The notes beneath the pieces are model-generated. The model was not told the origin of the DNA. It made no database searches and saw only the letters and a program-made list of their open reading frames with translations. A program made the position numbers and the translations under genes. A DNA stretch of 64,000 nucleotides from Methylovirgula sp. HY1 (GTDB lineage: Bacteria; Pseudomonadota; Alphaproteobacteria; Rhizobiales; Beijerinckiaceae): assembly GCF_019343105.1 (NCBI RefSeq), contig NZ_CP073764.1, positions 2,778,001-2,842,000 of the forward strand, written 5' to 3'. Numbering within the stretch: the stretch's first letter is position 1; each line of letters opens with the position of its first letter. Below are positions 28,416 to 36,966 of the stretch, one piece after another.

Positions 28416-28742
28416 GCCGCTTCGTGCGGCTATGGCGATAAACGACGCCGAAATAAGCTCTTCGGACCCGGGGGCGGTACCCGGCGCCTCCACCTAAGTC
28501 CGGCATCGATCATGCAATGTGCGGATTTGGGTGGGGGCGAAATAGGTTCGACGGGGAGTGTAAAGGGTGCTCTTTTGCTCGGCATGGTTCCGCCGTCATC
28601 GGGCCGATTCTATAGTTGCCAACGACAACTATGCTCCGGTGGCCCTCGCCGCGTAATGCGGTAACGGTACCGATTCAAAGCCCTTGGGGGTAGCACTCTA
28701 AGGCGGGGTTCGGAGGCACCTGGCAACAGAAGCCTCCACTTC
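28416..28742 (+). ncRNA. ssrA: Circularly permuted two-piece tmRNA
   Basis: tmRNA rescues stalled ribosomes and adds a degradation tag. Here the acceptor piece comes first: a T-stem CCGGG/CCCGG at 28468-28484, then acceptor strand CGCCTCC and ACC ending at 28494, with the final A of CCA not encoded. After a removable spacer the coding piece starts at 28533 with GGGGGCG, which pairs with CGCCTCC, then AAATAGGTTCGACGGGG. The tag reading frame at 28618-28656 gives ANDNYAPVALAA and TAA. The 3' part ends in a GGAGGC/GCCTCC hairpin. The T-loop is not the usual TTCRA type. Outer ends are approximate. It sits just before sspB, whose product delivers tagged proteins to ClpXP. Confidence 0.95.
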
Positions 28743-28769
28743 GCTGACACGCGTCTCGAAAGACTAAGA

Positions 28770-29381
28770 ATGGCGACCGACCTCATCCGCTATGACCTTC
28801 TCGTGCAGGATGCGCTTCGCGGCGTGGTTCGGCGGGTCTTGACCGAAGCGGCGCGCGATGGCTTGCCGGGCGATCATCATTTCTTCATCAGCTTCCGCAC
28901 CCGGGCGCTGGGCGTCCGGCTCTCGAACCGGATGCGCGAGCAATATCCGCAGGAAATGACCATCGTTCTCCAGCACCAGTTCTGGGACTTGGTCGTCGGC
29001 GACCTCGGTTTCGAGGTCGGCCTATCGTTTCAAGGCAAGCCGGAAATTTTGGCGATTCCCTATTCCGCCGTGAGTGGCTTCTTCGATCCTTCGGTTGATT
29101 TCGGGCTCAAGTTCGAAATCGACACGGAAGCAGCGGTAGGGGGACCGGCGCTGCAATCCGTTTCTGGCGGGCAAAATCCTGTGGGGCTTGCCGATGCGGC
29201 GCCGCGGCTTGCCGCCGTCGACAAGAGCAAGCCACGCGGCAGCGGCAGCGAACCGGCCGAAGTCGGCCCGACGATCCCGGCGAGCGAGGCGACGGCGGAG
29301 GTCGCGGGACCTGCGGCTGTGGTGCAGCCGGCCAATGAGCCCAATGTCGTGTCCATCGACGCGTTTCGGAAGAAGCCGTGA
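28770..29381 (+). CDS. sspB: SspB-type ClpXP adaptor
   Basis: SspB binds tmRNA-tagged proteins and hands them to ClpXP. The 203-aa product has the alphaproteobacterial SspB domain at residues 1 to about 110 (IRYDLLVQDALRGVVRRVL, HHFFISFRTRALGVRLS, MTIVLQHQFWDLVV, FEVGLSFQGKPEILAIPYSA). A long Ala/Pro/Glu-rich linker follows, and a short conserved tail NVVSIDAFRKKP is the likely ClpX-docking motif. The gene lies directly after the tmRNA gene and overlaps the next frame by 4 bp (GTGA), so it heads a three-gene unit. SspB and its tag donor are thus side by side. Confidence 0.93.
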   Translation: MATDLIRYDLLVQDALRGVVRRVLTEAARDGLPGDHHFFISFRTRALGVRLSNRMREQYPQEMTIVLQHQFWDLVVGDLGFEVGLSFQGKPEILAIPYSAVSGFFDPSVDFGLKFEIDTEAAVGGPALQSVSGGQNPVGLADAAPRLAAVDKSKPRGSGSEPAEVGPTIPASEATAEVAGPAAVVQPANEPNVVSIDAFRKKP

Positions 29382-29623
29382 GCGCGGAGGTCGTCAATTT
29401 GCGCCGTGTGCGCAAGGCGAAACAGCGGATGGTGGAAGCGGATAAGGCGGCAGGCAATCGCGTTCGTTTCGGCAAAAGCAAAGCACAGCGCAGCCTCGAG
29501 ACGGCGGTCGAAGCGCGTGACCAGCGCATGTTCGAAGGGCATCGCCTCGATGGCGCCGGATCCGCTCCCGACACAGATGCGGCGCCAAGCACCATGTCCA
29601 AGGACAGGCTGAATGGCCAATGA
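29378..29623 (+). CDS. DUF4169 family protein
   Basis: This 81-aa, basic, probably helical protein starts SAEVVNLRRVRKAKQRMVEADKAA and continues NRVRFGKSKAQRS, the DUF4169 pattern seen in Rhizobiales. The GTG start overlaps the sspB stop, indicating translational coupling. Its function is unknown. The context suggests a link to the SspB or RHH neighbours. Confidence 0.8.
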   Translation: MSAEVVNLRRVRKAKQRMVEADKAAGNRVRFGKSKAQRSLETAVEARDQRMFEGHRLDGAGSAPDTDAAPSTMSKDRLNGQ

Positions 29624-29882
29624 GGCCGATGCATCTTTGAAACCGACGCCATCCATGGCGATCTGCAAGCGCTCGCTAGCGATCGCCGGGCACCGTACCA
29701 GCATTTCCTTGGAAGAAGCCTTTTGGCAAGGCTTGCGGCAGGTCGCGCAGCATCGCAACCAGTCGGTCGCGGCTCTGGTAACTGAAATCGATGCTGGTCG
29801 TGGCGAAGCCAATCTCTCCTCGGCGATCCGCGTCTTCGTCCTCACCTCGCTGACACGCGAGCCCGCCGCCGAAATTCAATAG
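29613..29882 (+). CDS. Ribbon-helix-helix protein (RHH_4 type)
   Basis: The 89-aa product shows the pattern KRSLAIAGHRTSISLEEAFW, then QGLRQVAQHRNQSVAALVTEID and NLSSAIRVFVLTSL. This is the RHH_4 family: a beta-strand with GHRTSISLE followed by two helices. Such proteins are presumed DNA-binding dimers. The gene overlaps DUF4169 by 11 bp and its end overlaps the convergent AsmA gene by 7 bp. Its target is unknown. Confidence 0.85.
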   Translation: MANEADASLKPTPSMAICKRSLAIAGHRTSISLEEAFWQGLRQVAQHRNQSVAALVTEIDAGRGEANLSSAIRVFVLTSLTREPAAEIQ

Positions 29883-32800
29883 CGCCCGGCGGCGAGCGGG
29901 TCGGTCGGCACGGCCGGCCGATATGCGGGCATTTGCACGGGATGTGGCAGCTGCGGCCGAACGATCGGCAAAGGTATGGCGCGCGCCGCTGCTTCCGCTT
30001 TGCGTTTCTCATCCGCGGCTTTTTTAGCCGCTTCTTCCTTGGCGGCCTTGGCGCGTTTGGCGTCTTCTTCGGCCTTCAGCTTCTCTTGTTCGCGCCGGCG
30101 TTCGGACTTCAGTCGATTATAGAAAAACGCCTGCTCGTGGACATCGAATTCCTGAGCTTGGATACGGGCGCTTTCACGGGCAATCGCGCGCGCCGCCAGG
30201 GCATTGACGAAACTGGAAGATTCGATCGTCCGCGCCGGGTTTGAAAGGGCGCCTTTCGCGGTCACGGTGACCTGTGGCGGCGGCCCGCTCCAATTCTTCG
30301 GCAATGTGAGGAGATCGATGTTCGTCGTTTGATCGAGTGTCAGATTATTGAGATCGACGCTGGCTTGCAGCGTCTCGGTAATGCCGGCCGCTGGCGTTTC
30401 AACGGCTGCGCCTTTCGGCGCGAGACGTAAAACCCCGGCAGCAAGGCCGGCGTCGAAGGCGACATTGCCGAGGTGCGATGCGCCCGTGTCGAATTTCGCG
30501 GTGAGCGCGCGATCGATTTCGCTGCCGTCGAGGCCGAGCGAATCGTCTTCGACGGCTTTGAACACTTGCAGCATCGCGCTCGGATCGGTGCGCGGCAGGA
30601 CGAGATCCGTGAAAGTGAGCATTCCTGAGCCGGCGAGACCCGAAAAAACAGCCGCGGTGCTATTGCCGGTGCCGGCGAGATCGAGCCCGCCGCTGAGCCT
30701 AGCGCGCAGGCTCGGCAACGCCAAATCGTAATTCGAGACCGCTAAATGGCCGGCGACGGCGGCATTTGCTTCATCGCGGCGCAAAGTGAGATCGGCCACA
30801 GCACTTCCGGCTCCGAGCTTCATCGCGACATGCTGCAGCGTCAATTTGAGGCCGGCGCGGCCACCGGAAACCCCGAGATCGAGGCTTGCGTCGCGCCCGG
30901 ACATTTGCGGCGTAAGCAGGAAATGTTTCGCTGTTAATCGGAGGTCGGTCGGCGGTGGATCGATCATCGCTGCCGGAAATTTGGCATTCGACCAAAGCGT
31001 TCCAGCAGGCGCCGGTGCGGGTTCGCCCAAGGCGAGTTCGAAGATCGCGGCGAGCGAAAGCTGCGCGACGTCGAGTGTGCCTGTCAGATGATGTTGCTTT
31101 GGATCATAGCCGAGCGCGCCGCCGATCTGTGTTCCGGCGAAATGTCCCGCGAGATCGCGCAGCGAACAATGCGTCGGTCCGGCATCGACATCGGCGACGA
31201 GAGCGGCGGCGAGGCGCGTCATGGGACCGGGAAAGGCCAAGCCCGTCGCTTCCAATAAGGGGGTGAGATTGGTGCTCGTCAGACTGAGTTTGCCAACGGC
31301 ATGAGGTGCGTCATGCGCGACCGTGACCCGGCCGTGAAAGGCAAGGTTGGTTGCAGCGAGCATGGCCGTGACGTCGGTGTCAAAAGCCTCGTCGCGGCGG
31401 CCATGCGCCTTGATTTCGATGTGCCCGCTGCCGAGGCCTTGCAAAGGCAGAGTCGTGAGGCCGAGCTGCTGGATGAGGGCCAGCGCATCCGGCGCATCGA
31501 GCACGCCTGAGATGACGAGATTGGTCGGATCTTTGGGATCAGCGGCGACTTTGGTCGCGATTTTCGTTCCGCCGGCTGCGCCGGCGAGACTGAGATTTTC
31601 GAGCGTCAGCGCTCCATCTGTCGTCCTTTTGCCTTGCGCCGCAAAGGTGAAACGCGCCGGCGACAAGGCGTCGGCGCGGGCAAGAAAGGCGTTGGTGACA
31701 GTGTCGGGCGCCAAGCGGTGGAAGAGCACCGCCGCGGCGTCGAGTTTAGCGCTGTCGATCGCGCCGGCGATCATGCCCGTTTTGCCGTCCCATTGCCCGT
31801 GCGCCGTGATATTGGCGCCGCCCAATCCGGTCACGGCGAATTCATCGAGCTTGGTGCGTGCGCCGATCTTTTCCAATCTCAATGTAATTTGGCCGGTGTC
31901 GAGGTCGCTTTGGCCGAGGCCGCTGACCTTCACGACATTGGCAAGGAGACGCAGCGACAGATCCATCGCCTTCGTCCGGCCGGCGAGGGCAGAGAGATCC
32001 GGCACGGAATCGAGCGCGACTTTCGAGGCTGACAGATCAGCAAACAGCCGTGCCGGCGCACCGCCTACGGATTTCGTATAGGCGACAGTGCCGGTCAGCA
32101 TGGATTGATCGAGCCGCACGGCCAGATTCTCGCCGACAAAGCCAATTTGCGAGAGATTGGCCGTGCCCGAAACATCGAAGGAATGAACCGGCGAAGCGCT
32201 AAACAGAGCCGCATGCTTTGGAAGATTTATGCGCAGCCATTGCGCGAGCCGCGCCACATTGTCGGCGCGCGCCGCAATATGGCCCTTGAAACCGGCGGCA
32301 GCGCCCGACTCGATATTGCCGGCGAGGCTCAGATGTGAACGGCCGGGTGCATCGGCTGCGAAGCGCACGGACGCCGTTTCCTTGCCGGCAATTGCAAAGC
32401 CGCCGGAAAGGCGACCCAATGTTTTGCCGCCGAGCACGGCGTTATCGGCCGACCATGTGACAGCGACGGGGACACCGGAAACCATCAGATTGCCGGATTG
32501 CATGAGACTGGCGAACGCATCGACGAGCCGTTGCATCGCTGGAGGTGCGTCTCGTGCCGAGAGCAGCCGGTCGAGATCCATCTGATGCGCCGTGAGGCTC
32601 ATGTCGACGCGCGGATGTGCGCCGAAATTTAAGGCGGCGGCGCCGGCAAAGTCCACCGCATGATCTTCATCGCCGAAGCGCAGATCGAGATTGCTGAGCG
32701 TCGCGTTGCGCAGGCCGGCTTGGAGCGTTCCTGCAAGCTGCCAGGGCAGGGCGATCGCGTCATTGATGCGACCAGAGAGCTTTATCTGTCCGTCGATCGT

Positions 32801-33499
32801 GGGCAGCGTGGCGCGGCCACGGGATTGCGGAAAGACGAGGTTGGCATCGAGATCGGCGCGCGGATGTTGCTTGTTCGCGTCGATGATCAACTTGAAGCGT
32901 TGCCGGTCGGCGTGGCGCCCGCTTGCGGCAAAATTGAAATGACTCTGTTCGCCGGCAAAAGAAAATCGCCCGCGGGCCTTGAAAGGACCGCGGAGAGATA
33001 AGGCTTCGGCACCGAAGGAGATATTGGTGAAGGCGTAGTGGCGCCCGGTCGCCGGATCGCGCAAATCGAGCGCGCCATTTTCGATCGAAATGCGCTCGAA
33101 GCGCATCTGGCCGGCAAAGCGGTGCAGCGGCGGCCCAAAGGATGCGGCGTCATCCTTGATCTGCAGCGTAAGCTGCGGATGCACGGCCTTCGCCTCGACG
33201 AAATCGACTTCACCCCGCAGCAGTGCCGTCAGCGACATTTCGAGTCGAATTTCGTCGATCTTGATCGCCGGATCGGCGGCGCCGCTTCCGACCCGGACAT
33301 CGGCGAGGCTGAGATAAGGCGTCGGCAGCAGGCGGAGATCGATGGCGCCATGGACCGCGACCGGCCGCCCGAGCACCTGCGAAAGCTGCGTTTGGACGAG
33401 CCCGCGTTCGGCATTCCAATCGACGAAATAGGGCACGGCCAGAGCGGCGCTCAAGACGAGGATCAGCAAAATGGCGAGGACGGTCAGACTTTCACGCAA
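29876..33499 (-). CDS. AsmA family protein, 1207 aa
   Basis: A single N-terminal hydrophobic helix (VLAILLILVLSAALAVPYFV) anchors a very long periplasmic body in the inner membrane. The segment LGRPVAVHGAIDLRLLPTPYLSLADVRVG is the AsmA_N signature. The middle consists of repeating beta-rich blocks of the kind that build lipid-transfer grooves. Near residue 1040 a C-terminal AsmA-like block occurs (GSGMLTFTDLVLPRTD). The tail is a charged Lys/Glu/Ala helix (about residues 1120-1165) followed by a Pro-rich end. AsmA-like proteins are implicated in phospholipid transport to the outer membrane; this role is family inference. It is a single-gene unit. Confidence 0.88.
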   Translation of the reverse strand: MRESLTVLAILLILVLSAALAVPYFVDWNAERGLVQTQLSQVLGRPVAVHGAIDLRLLPTPYLSLADVRVGSGAADPAIKIDEIRLEMSLTALLRGEVDFVEAKAVHPQLTLQIKDDAASFGPPLHRFAGQMRFERISIENGALDLRDPATGRHYAFTNISFGAEALSLRGPFKARGRFSFAGEQSHFNFAASGRHADRQRFKLIIDANKQHPRADLDANLVFPQSRGRATLPTIDGQIKLSGRINDAIALPWQLAGTLQAGLRNATLSNLDLRFGDEDHAVDFAGAAALNFGAHPRVDMSLTAHQMDLDRLLSARDAPPAMQRLVDAFASLMQSGNLMVSGVPVAVTWSADNAVLGGKTLGRLSGGFAIAGKETASVRFAADAPGRSHLSLAGNIESGAAAGFKGHIAARADNVARLAQWLRINLPKHAALFSASPVHSFDVSGTANLSQIGFVGENLAVRLDQSMLTGTVAYTKSVGGAPARLFADLSASKVALDSVPDLSALAGRTKAMDLSLRLLANVVKVSGLGQSDLDTGQITLRLEKIGARTKLDEFAVTGLGGANITAHGQWDGKTGMIAGAIDSAKLDAAAVLFHRLAPDTVTNAFLARADALSPARFTFAAQGKRTTDGALTLENLSLAGAAGGTKIATKVAADPKDPTNLVISGVLDAPDALALIQQLGLTTLPLQGLGSGHIEIKAHGRRDEAFDTDVTAMLAATNLAFHGRVTVAHDAPHAVGKLSLTSTNLTPLLEATGLAFPGPMTRLAAALVADVDAGPTHCSLRDLAGHFAGTQIGGALGYDPKQHHLTGTLDVAQLSLAAIFELALGEPAPAPAGTLWSNAKFPAAMIDPPPTDLRLTAKHFLLTPQMSGRDASLDLGVSGGRAGLKLTLQHVAMKLGAGSAVADLTLRRDEANAAVAGHLAVSNYDLALPSLRARLSGGLDLAGTGNSTAAVFSGLAGSGMLTFTDLVLPRTDPSAMLQVFKAVEDDSLGLDGSEIDRALTAKFDTGASHLGNVAFDAGLAAGVLRLAPKGAAVETPAAGITETLQASVDLNNLTLDQTTNIDLLTLPKNWSGPPPQVTVTAKGALSNPARTIESSSFVNALAARAIARESARIQAQEFDVHEQAFFYNRLKSERRREQEKLKAEEDAKRAKAAKEEAAKKAADEKRKAEAAARAIPLPIVRPQLPHPVQMPAYRPAVPTDPLAAGRY

Positions 33500-33595
33500 G
33501 ATATTCGGGCCGTTTGGGAGGTTGGGACTGTTAGAACCTTAGGCTGGTTCGCATCTCTCCCATGTTTGCACAATAAAAGCGCAGTGAAACGACAT

Positions 33596-34153
33596 TTACA
33601 TGGCAAAACCGCCTGCGTCGAGAAAGGCTTGTTCTTCCGCGGTGGTCACCCGTCCGAGGACGGCGTTGCGATGCGGAAAGCGGCCGAATCGCGCGATAAT
33701 GTCGAGATGTTCGAGGCCGGCCCGATAGGCGCCTTCGTCGGCCGCCGCGCGGCACAGATCGAGACAGCGTTCCTGATCGACGAGTCGTTCGGAATGCATG
33801 AAGGGCAGATAGAAAAATCTCTTCCAGGGATTTTTGAACTGCAAATCGTCGCGCCGCGCCATGGCGCGGGTCGCCACGCCATAGGCGAGAAGGTCGGTTG
33901 CATAAGCATGCGGCAGGCCGCGGAAGATGTTGCGCGGAAATTGATCGAGAAGAAGCAGGAGAGCGAGCATTCCCTCGGCCGTGGCCTCCCATTCCGACAA
34001 TTGCCGCCGTGCCGCGGCCTCATGCGCCGCGAGCCAATTTTCGCGCACTTGTGCGTCAAAACCTGGATCTGGCGAAAACCAGCGCTCGGATCCCGCCTCG
34101 TACCAGAATTTGATGACGGTGCTCGGCGCATAAGTTGGCGCGGAATCAGGCAT
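33596..34153 (-). CDS. DUF924 family protein
   Basis: This 185-aa soluble helical protein matches DUF924: VIKFWYEAGSERWFSPDPGFD, LLLLDQFPRNIFRG, ATDLLAYGVA, FFYLPFMHSERLVDQE and the end segment LEHLDIIARFGRFPHRNAVLGR. The fold is TPR-like and no activity is known. I start at ATG 34153 (MPDSAPTYAP) because the upstream extension to 34231 is low-complexity and not conserved in character. It is divergent from the GNAT gene. Confidence 0.88.
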   Translation of the reverse strand: MPDSAPTYAPSTVIKFWYEAGSERWFSPDPGFDAQVRENWLAAHEAAARRQLSEWEATAEGMLALLLLLDQFPRNIFRGLPHAYATDLLAYGVATRAMARRDDLQFKNPWKRFFYLPFMHSERLVDQERCLDLCRAAADEGAYRAGLEHLDIIARFGRFPHRNAVLGRVTTAEEQAFLDAGGFAM

Positions 34154-34313
34154 GTTACAGGCCAAAGAAGGAGAGAAGTCCCCGGGAGTTTGAGCGGATC
34201 CGGTCGGCGAAGAGACGGTTGCCAGCGGCAACCTGGCGATTTAAGCAATTTGGCCGCCGGTGGGGAAGAGGTTTCATCCTTGTCGAATCGTTCGGCACTT
34301 GCGAGGGCGAGAC

Positions 34314-34847
34314 GTGTATTCAGCCGAAGATCTGCTTTTGCGGGACTGTGAAGAGGACGATATTCCCTCGATCACGGCGATCTATGGACGTGCCGTACTG
34401 ACCGGCTTCGGCACATTCGAGATCGTGCCGCCGAGCGAAGCCGAGATGAAGATCCGATGGCGCCGCGCGATGATCGATCATTATCCCTTTATCGTCGCCG
34501 AGGACAATCGCAAGATCCTCGGTTTTGCCTATGCCAGCGCCTATCGGCTGCGGCCGGCCTATGACAATACGGTCGAGAATTCCGTCTATGTGCGCGACGG
34601 CTTCCAAGGCCGCGGCATAGGCACGCGTCTGCTCAGCCGACTGGTGGCTGAAGCCGCCGGACTCGACTATCGGCAAATGGTGGCGGTGATTGGCGACAGC
34701 AACAACAAGGGCTCGATCAAGCTGCATGAAAAGCTCGGCTTTTCGTTGATCGGCACCATGCCCTCCGTCGGCTGGAAGCATGGGCGCTGGCTCGACACGG
34801 TCTTGATGCAGCGCGCGCTCGGGCCTGGCGATACGACGCCGGCGTGA
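34314..34847 (+). CDS. GNAT acetyltransferase, phosphinothricin/methionine-sulfoximine type
   Basis: The 177-aa product resembles the Pat/MddA group of GNAT enzymes, which acetylate phosphinothricin or methionine sulfoximine. It has LLLRDCEEDDIPSITAIYG, GFGTFEIVPPSEAEM, RILGF-type KILGFAYASAYRLRPAYD, the acetyl-CoA motif GRGIGTRLLSRLV, and KLGFSLIGTMPSVGWKHGRW with LDTVLMQRAL near the end. GTG 34314 is chosen because GAGGGCGAG precedes it; an extension to 34260 has no support. True substrate is inferred only from family. Confidence 0.85.
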   Translation: MYSAEDLLLRDCEEDDIPSITAIYGRAVLTGFGTFEIVPPSEAEMKIRWRRAMIDHYPFIVAEDNRKILGFAYASAYRLRPAYDNTVENSVYVRDGFQGRGIGTRLLSRLVAEAAGLDYRQMVAVIGDSNNKGSIKLHEKLGFSLIGTMPSVGWKHGRWLDTVLMQRALGPGDTTPA

Positions 34848-34871
34848 GGTCGATGGCCTGTCTTGTCGCTT

Positions 34872-35909
34872 CTATCGGCCGGCTGCATGCGCGCTCAGGA
34901 GTTGCTCTACTTTTGCGGCTCGTTGATACCAACGCAAACGCGCCGTCGTTTCGGTTTCGCGTGACAGAATCGCATCGAACATCTTTTCATAATCCGCCCG
35001 GATGCCCTCAGGCGTCCAACGGTCAATGAAAGGTTGAAGCGGTGCAAGGCCACTTTCCGCTATGTCACGGAGCGACCGCTCTTCAATGAAAATGGACGGG
35101 TTCGCATCGAACATGTGGCGGAACATTGATGAACGCCGCAGCGCGATAGGACGTCTGGCGGATAAGGCTAAATCAACGGCGCTCGAAATTCCCCGCGCTT
35201 CCTGGTCCTCGTAGAAAAACGCATTGAGCGTATTCCTGGCGAGGTAATTCTGAACGTCGTTCAAACTCATGAAATCATGGGTAATCTCTATGTCCACACC
35301 CGGCTTAGAGATGATCGATCGGCACCGCTCGGCTACAATTCTGGCTTGCGATCCATCTTTATCGCAGAACTCCGACGAAGGTATATTGAGCCTGATCAGA
35401 CAATCGTCGAACTCAGCATGGGCGCGCGCCGTGAGCGCTTCAAACCCTTTTCCCGCCGTTGCAAATCCGAAACTTCCGATGGTGAAGCGAGATGGGGCAG
35501 ATAGGTCAGATAGTGTCTTTGAGGGCGGAAGCACGACTCTGCCCGCCGTGAAAAATAATGGGTTGCGCGGCTTCGCGCTGGGATCATGAAAGATGTAATA
35601 ATCGAATAATGTATCGTCCACTTGCTCAGCGAGTTCGGTCGTCATTTCATGCATGATTCCAACGGTTGGAATCTGAAGTGACCAAGCCGTCCAGCCTGCC
35701 GCCCAGCCGATTGTCACTGGATGAAAATTAAACAGCGCCGCCCTCGCATGTTGCGCCAGCGAGACCGCGCGCACTTCGGCGGGGGACCCGACCTCACAAT
35801 AGACGAATTCATACTTTGTCGAATCGCGAAGCGCCTCGAATATTTGCTTTCCGAACTGCTGAACGCCGCACTGGCGTTGACTGTGCGAGAACAAAATAAT
35901 CGGGCTCAT
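34872..35909 (-). CDS. Glycosyltransferase-like protein, GT-B type
   Basis: The 345-aa product starts MSPIILFSHSQRQCGVQQFG, a common N-terminus of GT4-type enzymes, and has a central PSRFTIGSFGFATAGKGFEAL segment at the domain border. The C-terminal half holds ITHDFMSLNDVQNYLARNTL and DQEARGISSAVDLALSARRP, which resemble the nucleotide-sugar binding region. It probably acts in the cytosol on a surface glycan. ATG 35909 has AAAGGA 9 bases upstream and overlaps the methyltransferase stop (TAATG), so the pair is coupled. The sequence is richer in A/T than neighbouring genes, suggesting transfer. Confidence 0.75.
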   Translation of the reverse strand: MSPIILFSHSQRQCGVQQFGKQIFEALRDSTKYEFVYCEVGSPAEVRAVSLAQHARAALFNFHPVTIGWAAGWTAWSLQIPTVGIMHEMTTELAEQVDDTLFDYYIFHDPSAKPRNPLFFTAGRVVLPPSKTLSDLSAPSRFTIGSFGFATAGKGFEALTARAHAEFDDCLIRLNIPSSEFCDKDGSQARIVAERCRSIISKPGVDIEITHDFMSLNDVQNYLARNTLNAFFYEDQEARGISSAVDLALSARRPIALRRSSMFRHMFDANPSIFIEERSLRDIAESGLAPLQPFIDRWTPEGIRADYEKMFDAILSRETETTARLRWYQRAAKVEQLLSAHAAGR

Positions 35910-36571
35910 TAATTTACGTTCCTTTGCACTGTAAAGGTCGCGAAATTGTACAGACAATTATCAAATTCGAAATCAGGCTGAAACTCATCCCAATTGGGCT
36001 TATCGATGAGTTGGCAGTGCGGCATTGCTCGCAACAATCGGTCGCTCAGGTCCGAGGAACGATAAAATCGAACGTCGGACCATGGGAGACGCTCGCCAAC
36101 CTTCCACGTGTTCTTGAAGTCACATGTGAAAATGCCATAACCGCCAGGAACAAGGAGGCTGTCGATGCCCGAGACGAAATCCTCGTCTTTGCTTACATGC
36201 TCTAAAACCGACGTTGAAAAAACAATATCGTAAGTTCCTCGTCGTTCAGGATACAACGCAAGGAATTTATCCAGATCGACACCATTTGCGTTAGGATCGA
36301 TTCCGTCGGCGCGGACACCCATTTTCAAAAGCGATTCATAAGCGGTGTCTTCGTGACAACCGACGCACAATGTCTTCGTTTTGGGAAATGCGGAGGATAA
36401 TTCCAAAATTGCGGCGAGCATAAATCCCTGTTGGACGTTTGCTGCCGGAAATTTCCGCTCCATCATTTCGGGCGCAAGCGCGAACAAAGTCGAAATGACG
36501 GGCGCATAAAGCCGCCGGGCGCCATCATCCAATATTGTGTTGAACCGGGGGACTTTCGTGATCGTCGCCAT
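35909..36571 (-). CDS. SAM-dependent methyltransferase
   Basis: This 220-aa protein has a class I methyltransferase core: KTKTLCVGCHEDTAYESLLKMG, then the acidic loop ADGIDPNANGVD, YDIVFSTSVLEHVSKDEDFV and LLVPGGYGIFTCDF. The first loop has CVGCHED instead of the usual GxGxG. It shares the coupled transcript and A/T-rich composition of the following glycosyltransferase. It may modify a sugar or a glycan end. ATG 36571 is preferred over a GTG three codons upstream. Confidence 0.75.
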   Translation of the reverse strand: MATITKVPRFNTILDDGARRLYAPVISTLFALAPEMMERKFPAANVQQGFMLAAILELSSAFPKTKTLCVGCHEDTAYESLLKMGVRADGIDPNANGVDLDKFLALYPERRGTYDIVFSTSVLEHVSKDEDFVSGIDSLLVPGGYGIFTCDFKNTWKVGERLPWSDVRFYRSSDLSDRLLRAMPHCQLIDKPNWDEFQPDFEFDNCLYNFATFTVQRNVN

Positions 36572-36966
36572 AATGCACACTCACGGCTTAGCTTACCGAT
36601 TTCTAAGTTCCGCGGGTCTGTGTGGCAATCATTTGGGCCACAAATGCTGTGGACGAATATCAACTATGTATTTGTCGCAGAGGGCATTATCGCCGTTGCG
36701 CGCCGGGCTGTTTGTCGTCAAATCAGCGCAGGTCTTCAAATCAGCGCAGGTCGCCGGAGATGCGCTTGCAGGCTCGCCTTCGCAGATGCGCAATTCTGAA
36801 TGTCTTACGGCGGCGGCTTTTCCGGGCCTTAGGCTAACCCCAGCAAAATGTACAGCAATCGGACGTGTCGCGATATCGAGGAACGGGCTGGCGGCATGGT
36901 CCCGTTGACAATGTTCGGTCGAATCTCATACGGGTAGGCGCCTCTTGCTGCAAAGCTGACCCTTAG
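36572..36966. other. Divergent intergenic region of the glycan cluster
   Basis: No gene is supported in these 395 bp, which separate the two oppositely oriented halves of the cluster. A 17-bp unit (TCAAATCAGCGCAGGTC) is repeated with one base between copies at 36718-36752. Promoters for both directions should lie here. Confidence 0.5.
36718..36752. repeat. 17-bp direct repeat with 18-bp period
   Basis: Two perfect copies of TCAAATCAGCGCAGGTC are separated by a single T. The position in a divergent promoter region suggests either a duplicated regulatory site or a slippage product. Confidence 0.75.
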
